Assembly (NCBI GenBank): GCA_020718525.1
Contig: DYRX01000134.1
Location: 2,779-10,651, forward strand
Length of the DNA stretch: 7,873 nt
Origin: Victivallis vadensis
Lineage (GTDB): Bacteria > Verrucomicrobiota > Lentisphaeria > Victivallales > GWF2-50-93
Direction: 5' to 3'
The position numbers and the translations under genes were made by a program. Positions 6,641 to 7,873 of this stretch are shown one piece after another. Below the pieces are notes generated by a model. It worked only from the letters and a program-made list of their open reading frames with translations. It searched no databases and was not told the DNA's origin. The stretch's first letter is position 1, and each line of letters starts with the position of its first letter.

Positions 6641-6650
6641 GGTCTTGAAG
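6633..6650 (+). promoter_or_regulatory. Alternative hairpin competing with the closing stem of the RNA
   Basis: CTTCAAG (6633-6639) and CTTGAAG (6644-6650) form a perfect 7-bp stem with loop CGGT. The 5' arm is the same sequence that forms the 3' side of P1, so the two structures exclude each other. No T-tract follows, so it is not a classical intrinsic terminator. It lies about 20 bases before the GAGGGG ribosome-binding site at 6670-6675. Confidence 0.5.
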
Positions 6651-6682
6651 GGCGGAATTCCAATTAGTTGAGGGGAAATCAC

Positions 6683-6955
6683 ATGAAATATTCTCTCACA
6701 AAGGCACAAAGGAAGAATGATCCTGCTTTCATTCTCCTCGTCGGCACACGCAATTATTGCAATCCGGCAGTTCGCAGTTTTTCCAGCAAATATGAAGACC
6801 TTGATTGCGAGGCGAATCATCATCCATGCTTGCGAAAAAGAAGCCGGGAGGATATATTGGGTAATAAAATCGGAAATCAATATGCATTTACTTGTCGTAT
6901 GTCCAAAATGTTCGAAGACTGTCTCCATCGAGTATGGAGACGAACGTCTTGTTGA
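6683..6955 (+). other. Doubtful overlapping reading frame with the best local ribosome-binding site
   Basis: An ATG at 6683 lies 7 bases after GAGGGG (6670-6675), the strongest ribosome-binding site in this stretch, and opens a 90-residue frame beginning MKYSLTKAQRKNDPAF. The remainder is rich in Arg, Cys and His and does not look like a folded protein. Its last 74 bases overlap the zinc-finger gene in another frame. It may be a short leader frame, a remnant of a damaged N-terminus of the next gene, or chance. Bases 6416-6682 before it hold only the structured RNA. Confidence 0.2.
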
Positions 6956-7475
6956 ATCGTATTGCCCCTCATGCTCCTGCAAATTCGAAATGCTTCCTGC
7001 TCCGGCCGCCGGAAAGGCCCTGAAAGAGGGACGTTCGCCGGATAAAGTCGAAAGGGACGACGAATCGTCCTGCTTTTTTCATCCTGATAAAAAGGCTGTT
7101 TCACATTGTTCGACATGCGGTGCCTTTCTTTGCTCTCTCTGCGAAATTGCCGCTGAAAACAAACTGCTCTGCCCGAACTGCTTCAACTCCGCTAAAAAGG
7201 AGATAAGCTCATTCTCCTCCGAAGCATTCCTCTACGATGAACTCTTCCTGCTTCTTTCTCTAATCGGCATTCTCACCTGCCATTTCGGGCTGATACTTTC
7301 ACCGATTGCGATCATAGGGAGCATATATTTCTGGAATAGAATCAAAACTCCGTATCCCAGAAGAAGGTGGCGTTTTGTCCTCGCCATAGCCCTCTCGTCC
7401 TTCCAACTGCTCGTGTGGGCGCTAGTCATTGCGTCAGTCCTTGGTGTCGTGTCGTTCAAATTGCCGAAATTCTGA
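6882..7475 (+). CDS. Zinc-ribbon and B-box-like zinc-finger membrane protein
   Basis: From ATG 6882 this is 197 residues. A zinc ribbon lies at the N-terminus (C7, C10, C28, C31: CPKC and CPSC pairs). After a charged linker a B-box-like cluster follows: C64, H67, C76, C79, C84, C87, then C97 and C100. The C-terminal half is hydrophobic, with probably two helices at about 119-150 and one or two at 163-191, separated by the basic IKTPYPRRRWR. Such proteins place small zinc modules in the cytoplasm on a membrane anchor; no function is established that I can cite. The start is uncertain. The frame is open from ATG 6717, which has AGG only 4 bases upstream, but residues added by that start show no domain, whereas the ribbon begins directly at 6882. 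The 6882 ATG has only a weak GGAAA upstream. The candidate structured RNA precedes it on the same strand and could regulate it. Confidence 0.75.
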   Translation: MHLLVVCPKCSKTVSIEYGDERLVESYCPSCSCKFEMLPAPAAGKALKEGRSPDKVERDDESSCFFHPDKKAVSHCSTCGAFLCSLCEIAAENKLLCPNCFNSAKKEISSFSSEAFLYDELFLLLSLIGILTCHFGLILSPIAIIGSIYFWNRIKTPYPRRRWRFVLAIALSSFQLLVWALVIASVLGVVSFKLPKF

Positions 7476-7492
7476 TATTCAAAAAATCAGAA
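7470..7492 (+). terminator. Weak AT-rich hairpin over the stop codon
   Basis: TTCTGAT (7470-7476) pairs perfectly with ATCAGAA (7486-7492) around a nine-base A-rich loop, and the stem includes the TGA stop. No T-tract follows on the plus strand and the stem has only two G-C pairs, so termination here is doubtful. Confidence 0.2.
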
Positions 7493-7510
7493 AAAATCAC
7501 TAACGGGGAC

Positions 7511-7539
7511 TTGAAATTTGCGATAGAACAAGATAGAAT
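7511..7539 (+). promoter_or_regulatory. Strong sigma70-type promoter of the secreted-protein gene
   Basis: TTGAAA (7511-7516) and TAGAAT (7534-7539) are spaced by exactly 17 bases; each differs from consensus at one position. Transcription would start near 7546, giving a leader of about 57 bases to the ATG at 7603. It is the best promoter match in the window and marks the last gene as a separate transcription unit. Confidence 0.65.
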
Positions 7540-7602
7540 ATACACATATAACACTATTTGCGCATTAACTATAACTGAATACTAGAGGAAAGGTTGCGAA
7601 AC

Positions 7603-7873
7603 ATGAAGATGAAGAGCCGTGAATTTGCGTCAGCTTTAGGAAAGTCCCGATTCATTTGGGCATTTTCACTTGTCCTTACGTCGGCGCTCTCGCTGTATTC
7701 GGCTGAAGAGTCCGAATACTGGGCGATGATCAACAAAGACGGACATGCGCGAAATTCCAGTGCAAGCAATGTCAGTGGAACGCCATCCGTGCGCTGGGCG
7801 CGTAATATCGGTTCCCTTCTCGAGAGCAATTTCATCATGAACGAGCCGTATGCGGGCATGCGTTCGAACAATG
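7603..7873 (+). CDS. Secreted protein, N-terminal part, probably PQQ-type beta-propeller
   Basis: Only the first 90 residues are present; the frame runs off the right edge without a stop. A signal peptide is clear: a basic start (MKMKSREF), a hydrophobic core near 17-31, and likely cleavage after LYSA at 34. The mature start, YWAMINKDGHARNSSAS followed by a PSVRWARNIG stretch, has the W-x-M-x-x-x-D...W spacing that opens many exported outer-membrane-biogenesis-like or PQQ-repeat beta-propeller proteins (W40, D46, W65). This assignment rests on one short motif. The ATG is supported by AAAGG within AGAGGAAAGG (7584-7593), 9 bases upstream; a second ATG two codons on is equally in frame. A near-consensus promoter lies 64 bases upstream, so the gene is transcribed independently and probably well. 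Confidence 0.7.
   Translation, partial: MKMKSREFASALGKSRFIWAFSLVLTSALSLYSAEESEYWAMINKDGHARNSSASNVSGTPSVRWARNIGSLLESNFIMNEPYAGMRSNN

Noticed and set aside
6456..6650. RNase P RNA, SRP RNA, tmRNA or tRNA
   Set aside because: None of the conserved cores (GAGGAAAGTCC, the GGAAGCAGCC-type SRP loop, a tRNA-like 3' end with CCA, or a T-arm GTTCGA) is present. 6S RNA fits the length only; no clear central bubble with closing-stem dominance could be shown.
7569..7871. Minus-strand frame opposite the last gene
   Set aside because: The plus strand has promoter, ribosome-binding site and signal peptide in good order; the minus frame has none.

Overview
The window (7,873 bp, mid GC) looks like a bacterial chromosome segment. 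Signal peptides, a GT-C membrane glycosyltransferase, a B-box-like zinc-finger membrane protein and a secreted protein that begins like a PQQ-type beta-propeller suggest an environmental or gut Gram-negative. A PVC-superphylum member (Lentisphaerota or Kiritimatiellota type) is my best guess, but this is an impression and not a proof. I see no tRNA, rRNA, CRISPR array, transposase or phage gene.

Layout. Bases 17-424 (minus) encode a small four-helix membrane protein of unknown function. A 176-base divergent gap with a plausible extended -10 promoter separates it from a tight run of six plus-strand genes (607-6415): a secreted Pro-rich coiled-coil protein; the two subunits of an NAD-linked class 1B dihydroorotate dehydrogenase (PyrK, then PyrD); a GT4-type glycosyltransferase; a GT-C multi-pass membrane glycosyltransferase; and a stand-alone protein matching the cobalamin-dependent methionine synthase reactivation domain. 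Spacings are 1, 9, -4, 21 and -17 bases, so co-transcription is very likely. PyrK and PyrD act as one enzyme in pyrimidine synthesis. The two glycosyltransferases probably serve an envelope glycan. The reactivation protein would support methionine and one-carbon metabolism.

Bases 6416-6681 contain no convincing gene but hold the most interesting element. Bases 6456-6640 can fold into a four-way junction: a closing stem, a short hairpin, a long and nearly continuous stem capped by a GC hairpin, and a bulged AT hairpin. The 3' strand of the closing stem can instead form a perfect 7-bp hairpin with the next few bases, a mutually exclusive pairing of the kind riboswitches use. It has a possible promoter of its own, placed so that transcription would begin about at the first paired base. 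I could not match it to a known RNA family by eye.

Downstream is a zinc-ribbon / B-box-like membrane protein (6882-7475), whose true start is uncertain because a better ribosome-binding site drives an overlapping reading frame from 6683. Next comes a short intergenic region with a near-consensus sigma70-type promoter (TTGAAA, 17 bases, TAGAAT), then the beginning of a secreted protein that runs off the right edge.
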